Of a stretch of 64,000 bases of DNA, positions 36,446 to 49,213 are shown in pieces. This stretch comes from Eumeta japonica (lineage: Eukaryota > Arthropoda > Insecta > Lepidoptera > Psychidae): the NCBI GenBank assembly GCA_005406025.1, contig BGZK01001221.1:123814-187813 (forward strand). Direction: 5' to 3'. The stretch's first letter is position 1. Every line of letters starts with the position of its first letter. Made by a program: the position numbers and the translations under genes. The notes beneath the pieces were generated by a model. That model saw nothing but the letters and a program-made list of their open reading frames with translations. It was not told the origin of the DNA and searched no databases.

Positions 36446-37714
36446 TCATAATACATAATTAATATTTTGACCAGAAACACAGCCCTTCTCTGCAACATAT
36501 GAGGTTAAAAAGACTTATAGAGAGTAATAGAGACAATCTTTCATCATTTATTTTGGCACAAGATGAGTACAATCAGTCACCGTAAAATTTTTGGATACAA
36601 AATGGAGAGCAGCTTTCTCATTTAAAATCTAAGATCGCATATGGCTTTATACATATATCGATATATTTTTTTAAAAGGGACAATACCTTTGTTCATGTCT
36701 TTAACTCGAAAAATGACGATACTCTCATACAAACTGTTACCGGCGATCTAATTTTTCAATAGTTTCGTTTTCAAAACTGCCGAAACATGTTTTATGTTTT
36801 GGTTTCCATACAGAAGCCTAAGTATTGATTTCCATGTATTAACTTAAAAAAATGCGGCCTTCTATTCAAACTCTTATCCTTCTTGAGGAATGAATTCTCG
36901 AAAATTCTTTCGTAGCGGAAAATCCAGAAAGCACAATATACCTGTCGGATTTCATGTTTGGAGAATATATTCAACTCCGGAGATTCTGTCCTGCGAAAAC
37001 GAGTGAATTGAAGCTATTTCATGCGTGTAAAACGATATTGCAGACATATTCGTGTTGTGGTTAAATTTTACAGTTTGGGCATATTTTTTAATCACGCTTT
37101 ATGTTTTGAATGATTAACTAGTGAGTTACTTGTATCTGCTTAAAAGTTATTAAAATGTTTATAATTTTACTAATCACCGCTCTCGGTATCGTCTGCTACC
37201 CGAGGTCCCGATATCTATTTGTAGTTACTGTTGGTTTTGAACATGAATATTCTTTACGTTTATGACAAAAATCTAGCCAAGTGAAATATAGTTTTATCCT
37301 ATTTTTCTTTTGTAAATGGCAAATATGTTTTGCTATGTCTTTTACCAAAGACATAGCAAAACGCGTGAGATATTAACAAATGAGTTAACAATTTTAGATT
37401 TTCTGTAAAAGTAACAGGCAATAGACTAAAGTATACATAATGTGTTGGTCAGAGTATCGAATGGATATTTTAGGAAATTTATATAAAAAGCACATTAGGC
37501 TCTTGGAAAATTATTATAGGTGTCTCAGTATGTTTCGTATTTGTAAGTTCTGCTTGGAAAGTGAACACCATACACCACCGTTCTGTTAATATTATTCGTT
37601 TGTTACAATAACTGACTTTATAAAAGTTATTGTAAAATCTGTATAAGATTTGCAGTAGAACTTCCGACTCAAAAATAATAACAAAATAAAAAATAAAAAT
37701 ACGAAATAAAACAC
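36446..37714. other. AT-rich spacer
   Basis: No gene recognised apart from the hairpin at 37327-37362. Confidence 0.45.
37327..37362. repeat. Perfect hairpin, 16-bp arms, 4-nt loop
   Basis: GTTTTGCTATGTCTTT (37327-37342), loop TACC, AAAGACATAGCAAAAC (37347-37362). There are no mismatches. It is too short for a standard pre-miRNA and has no T-run typical of a terminator. Confidence 0.85.
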
Positions 37715-37756
37715 TGTGTGTGTGTGTGTGTGTGCGCGCCCGCGCGTGTGTGTGCG
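37715..37756. repeat. (TG)n-CGCGCC-CGCG-(TG)n tract
   Basis: 42 bp of almost uninterrupted alternating purine-pyrimidine: a TG run of about 20 bp, GCGCGCCCGCGC, then a second TG run. This is a candidate Z-DNA-forming tract. Confidence 0.85.
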
Positions 37757-39500
37757 TATGTTTGTATGTTTGTGCATGTAGTTATTTTGTTACAAGTTCT
37801 TAAATTTATGGGTAAGGTACGCGCGGCTTGCGAGAATATCTAATGATGACGCAGTGGTGAACATAGCCAAAAATAGCTAGACGAAGAAAAAGCACCAATA
37901 CATACATTTACAGCTATTTTACAATAGTACACGGTGTGCTTATTAGTGACCTAGATTGCGAAAAGAAATTGATAAACAACTTCAATTGACAAGGCTGCGG
38001 AACTTATATTAAATCTCTTTTTTTTGTCTGATCATTAAAATTAAGTGCTGATAATAAAATGAAAATCAAAATCAAGGAAGGAAAGAAAGAAGTTATCGCT
38101 GTTACATTGAAAAGCAAAAAAACCGAACACCGTTTACAGGATCATTAACCTGTTCTTTTCAGCTATTGGACGACTACTTCCGAACACAAAGCGCCCCTCT
38201 AGATTGACGCCTAACCAGACGAGACTTCGATGCTGCGCCACCGTTAAGCACCTTAACATAGTTGTTTAGACACCTGATACAGGGGTACAGAACATTTTAG
38301 AAGTAGTTGTACACTACACGTTGTTTAAAAGCTATCTTCATTTTTATTCAGAAATATCTTCAATTAATAAAAAAACATATCTTACTCTCAGTAATAGTTT
38401 AGACAAGAAGCTATTTTGTAAAATATATAACCGAAGACGGCCATGGCTAAACGAAAAGTCATGAATTTAGTGATCTCTGTTAATGTAAATGTGTGATTCA
38501 CTATTTTGAGTAGGCTATTCAAGCCTGTTCAATAACCTACCAAGCGGCTGGCTATAGAGGCTAATCTATTTAAGGGTCCTTCCTTGAACCACCGTGTGCT
38601 TTTCTTAAACATTTTGTAGGTAGGTACACCCAAACTTCATGCACGATGTGGAGAGTGTTTATAATGAACTTAAAATTCTATACAATGTAATGACAGGGTG
38701 ATTGGTCTTACCACTTGAAGCGCTTATTAGACTTGCATCTGCAGACTTGCAAGTTAACTCTGTCGTTAACATCTAGACTCATTATACATTTATAATTCTA
38801 GATGTTATTACATGAACCCGACTACGGAAAAACTAAAAATCTAGAAATAAAATGTTAAAATTTATTTAAAATAATAGTATCAAAGGATTATAATAAAATA
38901 ATACTAAAGTACTCTTTCATAAAACAATGAACTACAAAGAAGTGAACAAACACGTAAATGTTTTTATACATTTGACGAAAATCCCTTGGATACACTGAAC
39001 AAGCACATGCAAGAAGGGGAACGCATTATTCAAACACTAGAGGGTCGTCCAATAGAAAAAAATCTAAATGTATCTATGCCACGCCCATTGTTACCTTTTC
39101 GAGCCACTCGCTATGCGCATACGCAGGAAAGTGTGCGTCTGTTAATTCATGGTTGTGCGCTGGCAATATAGACAGTTTTTTTTATGCTTACGTGATTGGA
39201 TAGATGTTTGTGTAGGGTTTTTTTTTTGGGATATGAGGAATGTGAAACAGAATTGGTAAAATAAATGTATTAGAAATAAAATTAATTGATAATACTGTTA
39301 TAAAGTAATTTACTTCTGTTTATTTATATACAATTTAATTTGCAATTTTTGTTGCAATTTTAATTTAATTTATTCTTTATTTTTAACTAACACTAACAAA
39401 TTATAGTTCCGACTTCGGATTAAATGTTTATTCCGATTCCAATCACACGTACTTATGGTACCTACATGGTAATTAATCATCGAGGTATGTATTCTTACTT
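37757..39500. other. AT-rich spacer
   Basis: No gene recognised. 38150-38290 is of balanced composition without a recognisable family. A 61-codon frame at 38986-39171 has no known motif. Confidence 0.4.
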
Positions 39501-39502
39501 AA

Positions 39503-39605
39503 AAAGCCGGCAACACTTGTGAGTTGCGGGTGGCTATGGGCGGCGGTGACCATCTACTCTCCGACGGTCCGCATGCTCGTGTGCTTCTTATACATTCTAT
39601 AAGAA
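39503..39605 (+). repeat. Lepidopteran-type repeat tail, copy 2
   Basis: AAAAGCCGGCAACACTTGTG, then GGTGGCTATGGGCGGCGGTG, then a GTCCGCATGCTCGTGTGCTT segment. The GGCAACACA and ATGGGCGG blocks appear in the same order at 7815-7870 (plus strand). In Lepidoptera this tail is commonly followed by a T/A-rich end, as here. Confidence 0.7.
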
Positions 39606-41063
39606 AATATATTGTGGATAAAATCTTAATAAAACCTCAATCAATATGCATTAATGTCAAACACAATTGTAATCGTCTATAATTTATATTTGTGCCAGGC
39701 TCCACTCTGTACTGTATATATTATTTGAACGTCAAATGGCCATCAATAAGAAATCGATATTTAGTCAAACGGAGTAAAAGAATAACACTAATTTTAATTC
39801 TCCTTCCCATCTCACGGCCGATGAAAAGAAGAATAGGTGATTCGTCGAGTCACGAATTTCTTTCTATACGATTGGATCGAAGCTCACACACCAAGGCGGA
39901 GGGCAAACTTACACGGTCAGACTTGGTATATTGTTGTCAGTTTTAAAACAGCCGAAAACAGTGAAACATACTCTTTCACAATCTCCTATTTCAGAATGAG
40001 GACTGCTAATGATCGTTGTCATCAATATGATCACCGCGTTCGAAATCGACAGTTGGACGTCGATTAAAAATTCACTGGCCACAGCCAATAGAATTATGTA
40101 CTTGCTGTTGGCATCTCGCTCATTGTATGCGGTTGTAATAATGCAATATCATTGCTTTAAATGATTCACACGAGTACCTTACGATTTTTTTTTCTATGCT
40201 GTTTTCATGCGTATTTTCTTAAATATAATATACCTATAACGTTGAATTTAGATATGAATAAACTTTCAAACAACGCTTTACTAGAAGACAAATTGGAAAT
40301 TATCCGAATCCAACAGAGAAATGAAATGATTTGTTGTTATCAAAAAGTCTATTGTCGTTATTTTGGGATATTTTGATTCTGTTATAAATTGTATATTGCT
40401 CAGATATTGTTTTACGTGTAGGTATAGACCTAGTTAGAAGACAAGTCAAAGGCAATGGATGAATATAAAATGTACATCTATTTAATAGGCGCATATAATA
40501 GATATTATTTACAAAATTACAATGCACGCGTCTACACATATAGAAGCGGTAACAGCAGAATGGTCAGTGTCACTTTCGAGTCAGAAGGCACCGCGGTCAT
40601 ACTCTGAACATGGACAAATTGATCAATGAATTCCTAACTCGGTGAAATGAAAAATCACTTGCTTCGTGCTTCGGAGAGCACATCCATTCTTCAACTCCGC
40701 ACCTTTTTATGTAACGTAAGCAGTCTCCAACTAGTAATACCTTAGCGTGCAGTGCTCGAGTCCACGGGTCTAGCTGTGAAATATAAAGATTTCTGCAATG
40801 CTATAAAAGAGCATTCACACGAATCGCATATAATGCATGTTCCTAAAAAAAACTTGTGCAATATTTGATTTTGTGCAACGACCGTGAATCTGCTCAGATA
40901 CAAGAAAACTATTTATTCTATGATATTGAATATTCATAAGAATATCCATCGAAATATGAATGCAGATACGAAAAGCATTTATCAGATTTTCATAAAAGAG
41001 TGGTGAGATATTTTTTGTTTTATCATGCTTTCGCATTCAAGACTAAAGTTCGGTTATTAAGGA
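39606..41063. other. Non-coding spacer, possible repeat remnants
   Basis: 39690-40070 has two overlapping frames without domains. TTCGTGCTTCGGAGAGCACA at 40664-40683 resembles a repeat I recall from lepidopteran genomes, so about 40600-40790 may be a decayed copy. No gene recognised. Confidence 0.35.
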
Positions 41064-41465
41064 AATAACAAGCTTTCATCCGGAATCCGACCGCGTGGAT
41101 ACAGAATTAATGATTCTTTTATACGATCATTCTGTTGATCCTGATCTCAGTTCTGGTCCCCGACCTTGATTTCGATTTCGCCCTCAATCTGGATCCCGGT
41201 TCCGCCTTCAATTCGATTTCGACGAAATTATCCCAGAGGAACCTATATTCTTATCTTCAACACGCATACTGCCGCATTTTTTTTGTTTGTTATGAAGCGG
41301 TCTCGTTTATGTTCTTGTCAGTTCTGTCCAAGTTCTTCTCGCAATTTCGATCCTGGACCAATGTTGAAGTTGACCTTCCCCTGAACATATGCTATTACTA
41401 AATGAACGGGTTTAATTAAGGAATTCGTTGTACGTTCACACGAGCGGAACCGCAGGCAAATCTTA
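41064..41465 (+). repeat. GATC-hexamer element, copy 5, with inverted ends
   Basis: It begins ACAAGCTTTCATCCGGAATC then CGACCGCGTGG (41069-41099). It ends with GTTGTACGTTCACACGAGCG then GAACCGCAGGC (41428-41458), which is close to the reverse complement of the beginning. The body at 41130-41230 holds GATCCTGATCTCAGTTC, GATTTCGATTTCG and GATCCCGG. This is the copy in which both termini are seen as an inverted pair. Confidence 0.6.
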
Positions 41466-41837
41466 ATAAATTGTAGCCTATATGTCATTATGATACATAT
41501 TAACCTATATTGCTGTAAAGTATCATTAAAATTAGTTCAGTAATTTGGCGTTTATATATCTCTCATAAACTTTCGCGTTTATATTAGTAAAATTTTCTAA
41601 AGTTGCAGTTATAAATTGTGTAGGTAAGAAACGTTTCAAATGTAGACGTCGTGTTCAAAGGCTTAGAGACTTGAAAATCATCCACCATCGCATCTCGTTG
41701 AACCCGTACGTATAAAAATAGCCTTTTTTTTCTATTTCAACATCTTTTTTGCAACCACGTTATGACGTAACATGGAACATTAAGTGTATGAGTAATCTTC
41801 TAATACACGTAATCAAGATCTAGATATACGCATGGGG

Positions 41838-41848
41838 GGGGATTCCCC
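41838..41848. promoter_or_regulatory. kappaB-like site GGGGATTCCCC
   Basis: GGGGATTCCCC inside a run GGGGGGGGATTCCCCGG. It is a symmetric match to the Rel-family (Dorsal, Dif, Relish) consensus GGGRNNYYCC. A single site without known gene context. Confidence 0.4.
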
Positions 41849-42274
41849 GGTCGTGATTAGATGTACTTCGTTTTTTTTTCTTTGCCAAGCGCTGGCTATT
41901 CACATTACGAGGGTTTACCCGGCGAGCACTTGCGGTTTGATGTTAAACGACGGACGCTATTTAAATCGTTTGATGTTAATAGCGAATTTGTAGTTACGGT
42001 CGTTGCTCCGGCGTTACGCTGGTGATATATTTAGAACTGGATAGCCACGACCCATCGCATTTATTTACGCTACAAAATCTAACCAATTCATATGAAGATG
42101 TATATACGTATTTAAAGTTTTAAATTTATAGTAAAATTAGAACTAATACTGCATATTTGAAAAAAATGGTTTTTCTCTAGCTATGCATCGGTGAAAAGCT
42201 AATAAATGTATCGTTATGAGACTTTGACCATTCGGCACGCAATCATCGGATTTCATGTTCATAGCCCAACAAAC

Positions 42275-42294
42275 GCCCGGCAAAGCGGCCGGGC
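42275..42294. repeat. GC hairpin, 7-bp stem
   Basis: GCCCGGC (42275-42281), loop AAAGCG, GCCGGGC (42288-42294). It stands alone in AT-rich DNA. Confidence 0.7.
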
Positions 42295-42879
42295 AAAGTG
42301 TGTACCTCCTCTTCATTTACTATTCTTGAAAATCATCAAAATTGAAAGAGTTTAGGATCCAGTAGATGTTTTTTAAGTCTTATCTATTTCACTGTTCAAT
42401 ACACACATAAGGATTTCGGATGCTCCTTAGTTTACACATGTGCGCTTGTATTTGTGAATTCAACGTAGAACTTGTCCCAGAAATAAATATACAAATTAAA
42501 AATGGTAAAAGCCGCTTAATTTATTTAAATTCATGTTAACAACACCGTGGGTGTCGTCGAATTTGAATAACGTTCCGATGCAGGTCTAGGTGTCTAAAAT
42601 AAAACTCAAAATGCATTAGAAGATTCGCAAATCTCGACCGACATCCTGCCTAGGCAGGCGGGTTCGCCTCGTCACATAAAAAGTGGGTTCTTGGCCTTTG
42701 CGTTTTTTTTTTTCGGCTAGACTACGTATCACGGCATACGCTAGATTAGCGTGCGAGCTTTCCGGGGATGAATGTTTGTACGTTTGTGTATGTTTAATTT
42801 TTTTTAAGATCATAAGATTTACAGACTATTAAAATGCTCATAATACACTGTGTACAGTAGATACAATAACTATTTAGTA

Positions 42880-43008
42880 TATAAGTGAGGTATATGCTCT
42901 CATAATTTTTTTATTTTACTTAGAAATTTTGGCCTTGAACACCCAAGGCAAGTCAAGTATAGGTTTCTTTGGTTAGGTTATATATAAATATATGTAACCT
43001 CACTTATA
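42880..43008. repeat. Inverted repeat, 129 bp, possible MITE
   Basis: TATAAGTGAGGT at 42880-42891 and ACCTCACTTATA at 42997-43008 are exact reverse complements. An inner AGGTTATATAT...ATATATGTAACCT fold sits next to the right arm. No target duplication was found. Confidence 0.5.
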
Positions 43009-44240
43009 CATGTATGTATATGTAATAATTGCTTAATAACTCGCCTATAATAAGGTGCATTGAAATATTTACATAATATGATTAATAAACTAGGTATTCC
43101 AGTAAAATAAGTAAAAAAATATACGTAAGATCGTTAAATGAAACAGATTTCAATTATTCGTTTTAATAAGTCGATCTTGTTTCTGAGTTAAATTCGACTG
43201 TATTTGAAATTTGATCCTAATCGACAGTAGGTTTTTAATTAGTGCGAAGAAATAAAACGCATGTTAATTATGTGAACGCGCATTAATTTAAATGCACGTC
43301 TGCGTCGCGCAGAGAGCGCCAGTCAAGGCCAAATGTTAATAATATTTTTTTTGACATTAATGGCTATATGTTTAAAATATATAACATAAATTTAATATCA
43401 CGACATGAATAAAACATCAAAAACTCATTGTGTTATTTTAAATAATCGGCTAACTGTCAATACATTTAAATTCTTCAAAGCTTTTTAATTATAATACATT
43501 AGGTTCATCGGTGAAAGCCCTATATCTTTCAGCTACATATTTTCATCCACTTTCTTCAAGTTTGAATTTTTTGATGCACCGTTAAAATAATTTTCCATGA
43601 ACTTTGAGAGAATTAAAAGGGGCACTAAGATAAAAACGATACAGACGACTCAACTTTTTTATTAACGAAGGTACATTTTTGTATGTGGAAGGTTTATTTA
43701 TTATCAGTCGTCGTAAACAATTTGTACGAGTGAATTGAAAATATATTGTTTTTGTGCTAAATATATAATATGCATTCGCATATGCAAGGCGTACTTGTTG
43801 AGTAACGGCTGGCGATGTCAGTGGGCGTCTTCGGGTGTACTTTGAAAATTCATGTTTCGTTATAAGCAAATTACATGTGTATATTGAATGTTGGCGTTTT
43901 TAATATTTTATAGATTCAAAGATATTTATCTGTTTAAGTTTCCCATTGCCGCTTAGAATATACTTTTCTAGGCGATAGTACGATCAAAAATTAAGAAATT
44001 TGGTAAAACCAAATGTGCATGCCTTAAGCGCTCGTGACATACGTATGTTATTTAAATTAGAGGTTAATGATAATATATGAGCTTTTCACCAAAAATCCTT
44101 TTTTTAAGTTCTTCAAAACTTTCTCGAAATTACTAATTAAAATTATTATAAATTGTTGTTAATATAAACGTATTACTAATTACATTAAAAATAACTTTGG
44201 AGTTAATTAAAACGTTTGAAAGTAATTAAAAATTAATAAT
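43009..44240. other. AT-rich spacer
   Basis: No gene recognised. A small CpG patch at 43270-43335 contains TTAATTATG, CATTAATTTAAATGC and CTGCGTCGCGCAG. Confidence 0.4.
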
Positions 44241-44320
44241 AAAAAAATTCTACGACAGATTTGAACCCGTGAACCCTGCGCGCGCGACTTAAAGCTAAAC
44301 AGTTGAACTAAATCGTACAG
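44241..44320 (-). pseudogene. tRNA-like Pol III unit
   Basis: The minus strand has A box TAGTTCAACTG (44300-44310) and B box GGTTCAAATCT (44257-44267), separated by 32 nt as in a normal tRNA, then T7 at 44241-44247, a Pol III terminator. The flanking TACGAT and GTCGTA could pair as an acceptor-like stem, but the T-arm 3' strand and D-arm pairing are decayed, so it is not a functional tRNA as read. A tRNA pseudogene or SINE head are both possible. Confidence 0.6.
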
Positions 44321-44325
44321 CTGAT

Positions 44326-47300
44326 CCTCAGGCGAAAATAGTTGTATTGTTTTTGATATTACTACCGCCATCTGTTAGCAGTAACAAAAACATAAAACAT
44401 TCATTTCAATCTCCATTTCAGATATTTCAGCGAAATGACAGATCAAAACATGAATAACTGCGAGTTAAAAAATTCAATTACAGCTAATCGGTACTATATC
44501 AAATTATGATTTTCAATACAGTATTTCCAATCGGTTAGTGATGAGATTGAAAAATAAATTAAGTTTAAATGTTAAATAATTTTTTTAGTTATCGTGATTA
44601 CATGGGATTTTCAGGCGACAGTAGAAGCATACCTACGCTCGCGCTTAAAGCATGCAAAAGCTAGTGCAAAAGAAGGTATGGTGAAGTCGATAACGTAACG
44701 CCATTTTGTAGATTGAGTCTAAAGTTCGAAGAAAAGCAGACCGAGTTAAATTTGCGTTCGAATTGTATTTATTGAGAAACTGCAGTGCTTTCGCATTGAT
44801 ATTGGAATAATAGATCGCTTATTTTACAGTTTTATGTAAAACAGGATAAAACAATGAGACGTACGAGAATCAAGAACTATCGTTTATATATTTGAGTTTT
44901 ATTATTTATTACTTTTGAATGCAAATTTATACAATAAAAGAAAAGTTTTCTTATCCGCCGCCGCATTTTAATGACATTCGTAAAGGAGTAACTGTGGTTG
45001 TTTCGAGGGCTCTATTCAAAATTTTATTGTAAATTATTAAAATTGCCTTGAAAATATTAACTGCTAAATTGTTTCGCAATATTCCATAATATACAAATGT
45101 CGAGTGTACCTATAAACAAACTGTGTATTGTATCATGACATATTTCAACAATTTTTAAATTGTTTCTAGTGTGTCTGCCTTGATTATCTCTTATTTCTTT
45201 AGGTGTCTTATCTTAAATTGTAAAATTCATGTTCTTGTCAGACGACCTCGCTTCTCTTGGTGTCTGTCTAGGACCATTAATATCAATATTGAGATCTAAA
45301 ATTCAACAATCTGTTGATCATTCGACCTCATAAGTAAATGACACTTATTGATTGCCACTTATTGATTACGTATCAATACTTATAGAAAATTTCTGCGATT
45401 TAAAATTAAAGAAGAAAGTTGAAACCGGATCTTATAACATAAATAAATGGTGAGTTCTTAAACTCTTCATTTTCTCATCTGTAAGGGAATCCTGTACGGT
45501 TCCGTAGTGCAAAGTTATTACTATCACATATGTAAGTGAAGAGTAAAAATAATTTTAATAATTTTAAGAGTAAGAATAATAATGAAAAAAACGTATAAAT
45601 TATATTGTATGACATGCGCATGCGTTGCTTTACATGACCAATAAGAAAACACGTGTGTAAACAGTTAAAATACAGCTATAGTGCTGTCCAGACATGAATT
45701 AACTTTACACTTTGTACGGGATACTACGTCTACGACCAGGGTTTAGTGAGTGAAGTTAGCTAAATGAGATGTACTATTTAAGGATCGATTTCATAATATT
45801 AAACTATGATGAAAGCACTTTCGCATTTTGTGATATTAAAAAATTTAATTCCCATTTGTTTCGTAACGGGTCTCAGAACTGCAGTTTCAATGAAGATAAT
45901 TGGAAATCCAAACCAATGGCAAACACTAGTAATATCTGATTAATGTAAATATTGGTTTATCAGTTTTAACGGATTATTTGTTTGCAACAACTAACCTACG
46001 CGCACGACTCCGCTCGCGTTAGGTTAAAACGTTAAACGTTAAACTTAAAAGTTATTTATTTCATCGAGTTCAAGAATGTTCGTGATTTGGGGCATCAAAT
46101 TTAATAAACGTAAAAGATTTTTGGTTCGGTTTACGCTCATGAAAATTAAATATCACTGATAGCTGATTGATAACTTTGAAGTTGATAAAAGCCGTCAAAT
46201 AAAGTACCTAGAGCATGTCTCACCCCACGAGTCCCTTATTGCTCCTAACAAGTTGAGAAAAAGCAAAAAAAAAATTGAATTACCGCATTATTATCATTCG
46301 TCATTAAAATTCATCACATATCATGATTAGTTTACTTTATCATCATATGAAAGCTATAAGTAGGAAAATTTAAAAATAATTATTCAGTAATAGTATCTAA
46401 AACAAACTGAAATACTTTACATTCAAATAAGTACGACAAAGATTTGATAGTTCAACGTTTTTATAAAGCTAATTATGTAGTATAACCAGCAAAAAGCATG
46501 GCTTTGTGGAGATCAGTGAATTTTTGGTGGAAAATAATAAATAATTATACTTATCTTTATTCGCCTAATATTCATTCATTCATTTAATCGTCTAATATTA
46601 ATATTCATTAATTACTTTTATCGACGAGACAGTGTTCTTGGAATCAATACTTTTAAAAATTCTATTTCGAATTTAAATACCTAGTTTCTCGTCTTTAACT
46701 TATGTTTGGTGCAACTTTTCATTTTTACTTGTGCTTGTATCTATTTTGACATTCATTGAAGTAAAATTTCCCGATTTCAATGTTAAGTTATTAATTACTT
46801 ATTTAGATATACCGATTATAAAAGTTGCGAAAAGTAAGAAACTTATTTAAATAATGTCTGCGTTGCAAACGGAACTGTATTTTGTTCGTTATATGATACA
46901 TATTTCCATGGTAAATATATTGGATTTACCATAAATGGTAAATATATATGCTATACGAATGGCCTTAAGCACACTTATTGGTTATAACAATGTCATTCTA
47001 CAGTAGTACTGGAAGATCATTTTTTCACGAAATATTATGGTATTATTACTATTCCTTTTATTTCTTGTAGCGTTCTAACGAATTGTACAACTAATTTAGC
47101 GGGAAACAATAAGAAAATGAATTTTGGTGCTTTGTTTTTTTTTTCAAACAAAAAACATAAATTTAAGAAAACTTTTTAAATTTACTTTGCATAATTTTCG
47201 ACGTATTTAAAACATATTTACACAAAATTAGAAGGAGATTCCGTTAAATAACTTAATTAATTAACGTCCACTGTAGACTTGTTAAAATTGTTTTTTATAT

Positions 47301-49213
47301 AAACTTTGCGGCTTCTCACTTCACCAGTTTCACTTTGTTTGGTGTAAATTTTAAAGTCCACACAATCGTGATTGTGTGAATAGTTATACAGTAAATAGCC
47401 ACATACATGGCGATCAGTAGTTGTAAAAGATAAAATACGAACTTTATTTATAATCGTAACACCAAATTAACATAAGATAAACGTTCGGTACAACACGATG
47501 TTGCCAGTCCGCTGCGGCGTGCCGATTAAATCGGGCGCCGACTACTGACTTGATATCGGCGCACAGTTCCGTTACGATTTATTTCGTCTGCTACAGTTTA
47601 GGGTATGCGTATGACTAATTACAAAACTGTATAATTTTGGCAGAGTCAACTAACTGCTGTTTTGCCTGTTGTTTGTTTATACCACGTACAACAGGCGGAG
47701 GACTTGTGACTGTTCGGCACACAGCCATCAGAACAGAACAGAACAGAAATCAGAACGCATAACAAGGAGATGACTAATCGCTCTATATCGCGGAGATTTG
47801 TATTCGAGTCTTATTTTCATGTTAAATTTCACGAAATAAGACTTGAAAATTTTCGTGAAAAATAATGCATTCTTGCATGGGATTCTTAAAAAGTTTCATA
47901 CAAGCAAAGATTATAAACGAGGAAGTAGCTATGTCCGTTTGTTTATGCGCATCGACATATGTAGAGGTACTACTCTACTGACAAAAATAGACAACAGTTA
48001 TCATCGTAGTCGATTGAGTATTTCCCCAGGCACTCCTATAAAATTTTCAGTTGGATCGTTTTTGTTATCGATAATTCGGTATTTAGACGATGACAGATAG
48101 ATCCAGATCGGAATTTACTCTAGTCCACCCGTGCGGAACTGCAGGAAGAGAGATGAAATCGAACTGTTTGTACTTCCATTTTATTCTAAATCTTACCATT
48201 TTTTTTTATATGAAACTAAAAGTCATTTAGAACTTTACTGTGATAGATGTATAGCAATAACTTATACCTCGCAGTCCACGTAACGTAAATCACATCGCGA
48301 TGCGCAAGTTTACTATGTCTTTCATAAATCTCGGTGATCTCAACGCGGGCTGGTGACGCGCAGACGCGTGCATCTGTGATATACGCATATTGTTCATCGA
48401 CTAAATTAATATGATAAGTTAAACTATTAGATATATATCTTTCTAAAATATCTGCTTTAGTTAGATATAATAACTTTTAATTATCTTCCAATATTTCGAA
48501 CTCTACTGATTTAAAAATGTTATTGGTTTAGATAAATATGGATGTTAGACTGTTTGTCATTTTTAGCCCCTGATACCTTTCCATTAATTGAGTTCAAAAT
48601 ACGTTATATTTGACACGTTATTGGACAGATAAAAAAAATGTTTGAGAATTTTTTTCATAGGTGGGATCTATTACGATAAAAAGGGCACGTGAGTGGAATT
48701 ATGTATAGCTGTGATGCAATTTTTTGTGGTTCAAGAATTATTGTTGGACGAGATTCATATGCCTGCACTATCGATTGGAAACACAGGATAAGTTTAGAAA
48801 ATAGTTTGGGTAACTATGCGACTTTAAAGGTTTTGTATTCACAATATTAATTATATTAGGCTTAAGAGTATTGAACTAGTGTCGATTAAAATAATAAAGC
48901 AACGACTAGAAAGAAAGAAAATTTATGTAAGAAAAAGCATTTGCCACCATTTAGTTTGTACAGTTGTCTAATTTTTTTACTGTTAGAGAGCGTCGATAAA
49001 TCAATAGGCCTATTTAGTAGCCACAATGAAATTTGAGAAAAAGCCATATTTGAGGAAATAGTTTTTTAAGTATTTCTGTCATAAAGTTCCAGAGCACATT
49101 ATATATAGTATGAATATTACCCCATAAAATTTATAAAAATCAGAAATTTTCCAGTAATTAATCATCTGCAAGAACGGCTAATGTCACATATGATGTTAAT
49201 GTTAATTCGGTTT
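44326..49213. other. Long AT-rich non-coding stretch
   Basis: About 4.9 kb without a recognisable gene. It contains a CACACAATC/GATTGTGTG hairpin at 47359-47378, a more GC-balanced patch at 47490-47600, a short CAGAA run at about 47730-47752, and a possible GATC-hexamer end at 48108-48150 (GATCGGAATTTACTCTAGTC then CACCCGTGCGGAACTGCAGG). Short frames carry no motif. Confidence 0.45.

Larger units (their letters stand above)
41466..42879. other. Non-coding spacer with regulatory-type words
   Basis: No gene recognised. 41820-42060 has CpG-bearing sequence of more balanced composition, including a kappaB-type site at 41838-41848. A GC-rich hairpin lies at 42275-42294. Confidence 0.4.

Noticed and set aside
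39692..40067. Two overlapping frames of 76-84 codons
   Set aside because: No recognisable motif and they overlap in different frames; probably chance.
42616..42813. 65-codon Lys/Arg-rich minus frame
   Set aside because: Contains a KKK run from a T-tract and no domain; considered chance.
45990..46060. TTAGG-like words suggesting insect telomere repeat
   Set aside because: Only one TTAGG within GCGTTAGGTTAAAACGTTAAAC; no tandem (TTAGG)n.
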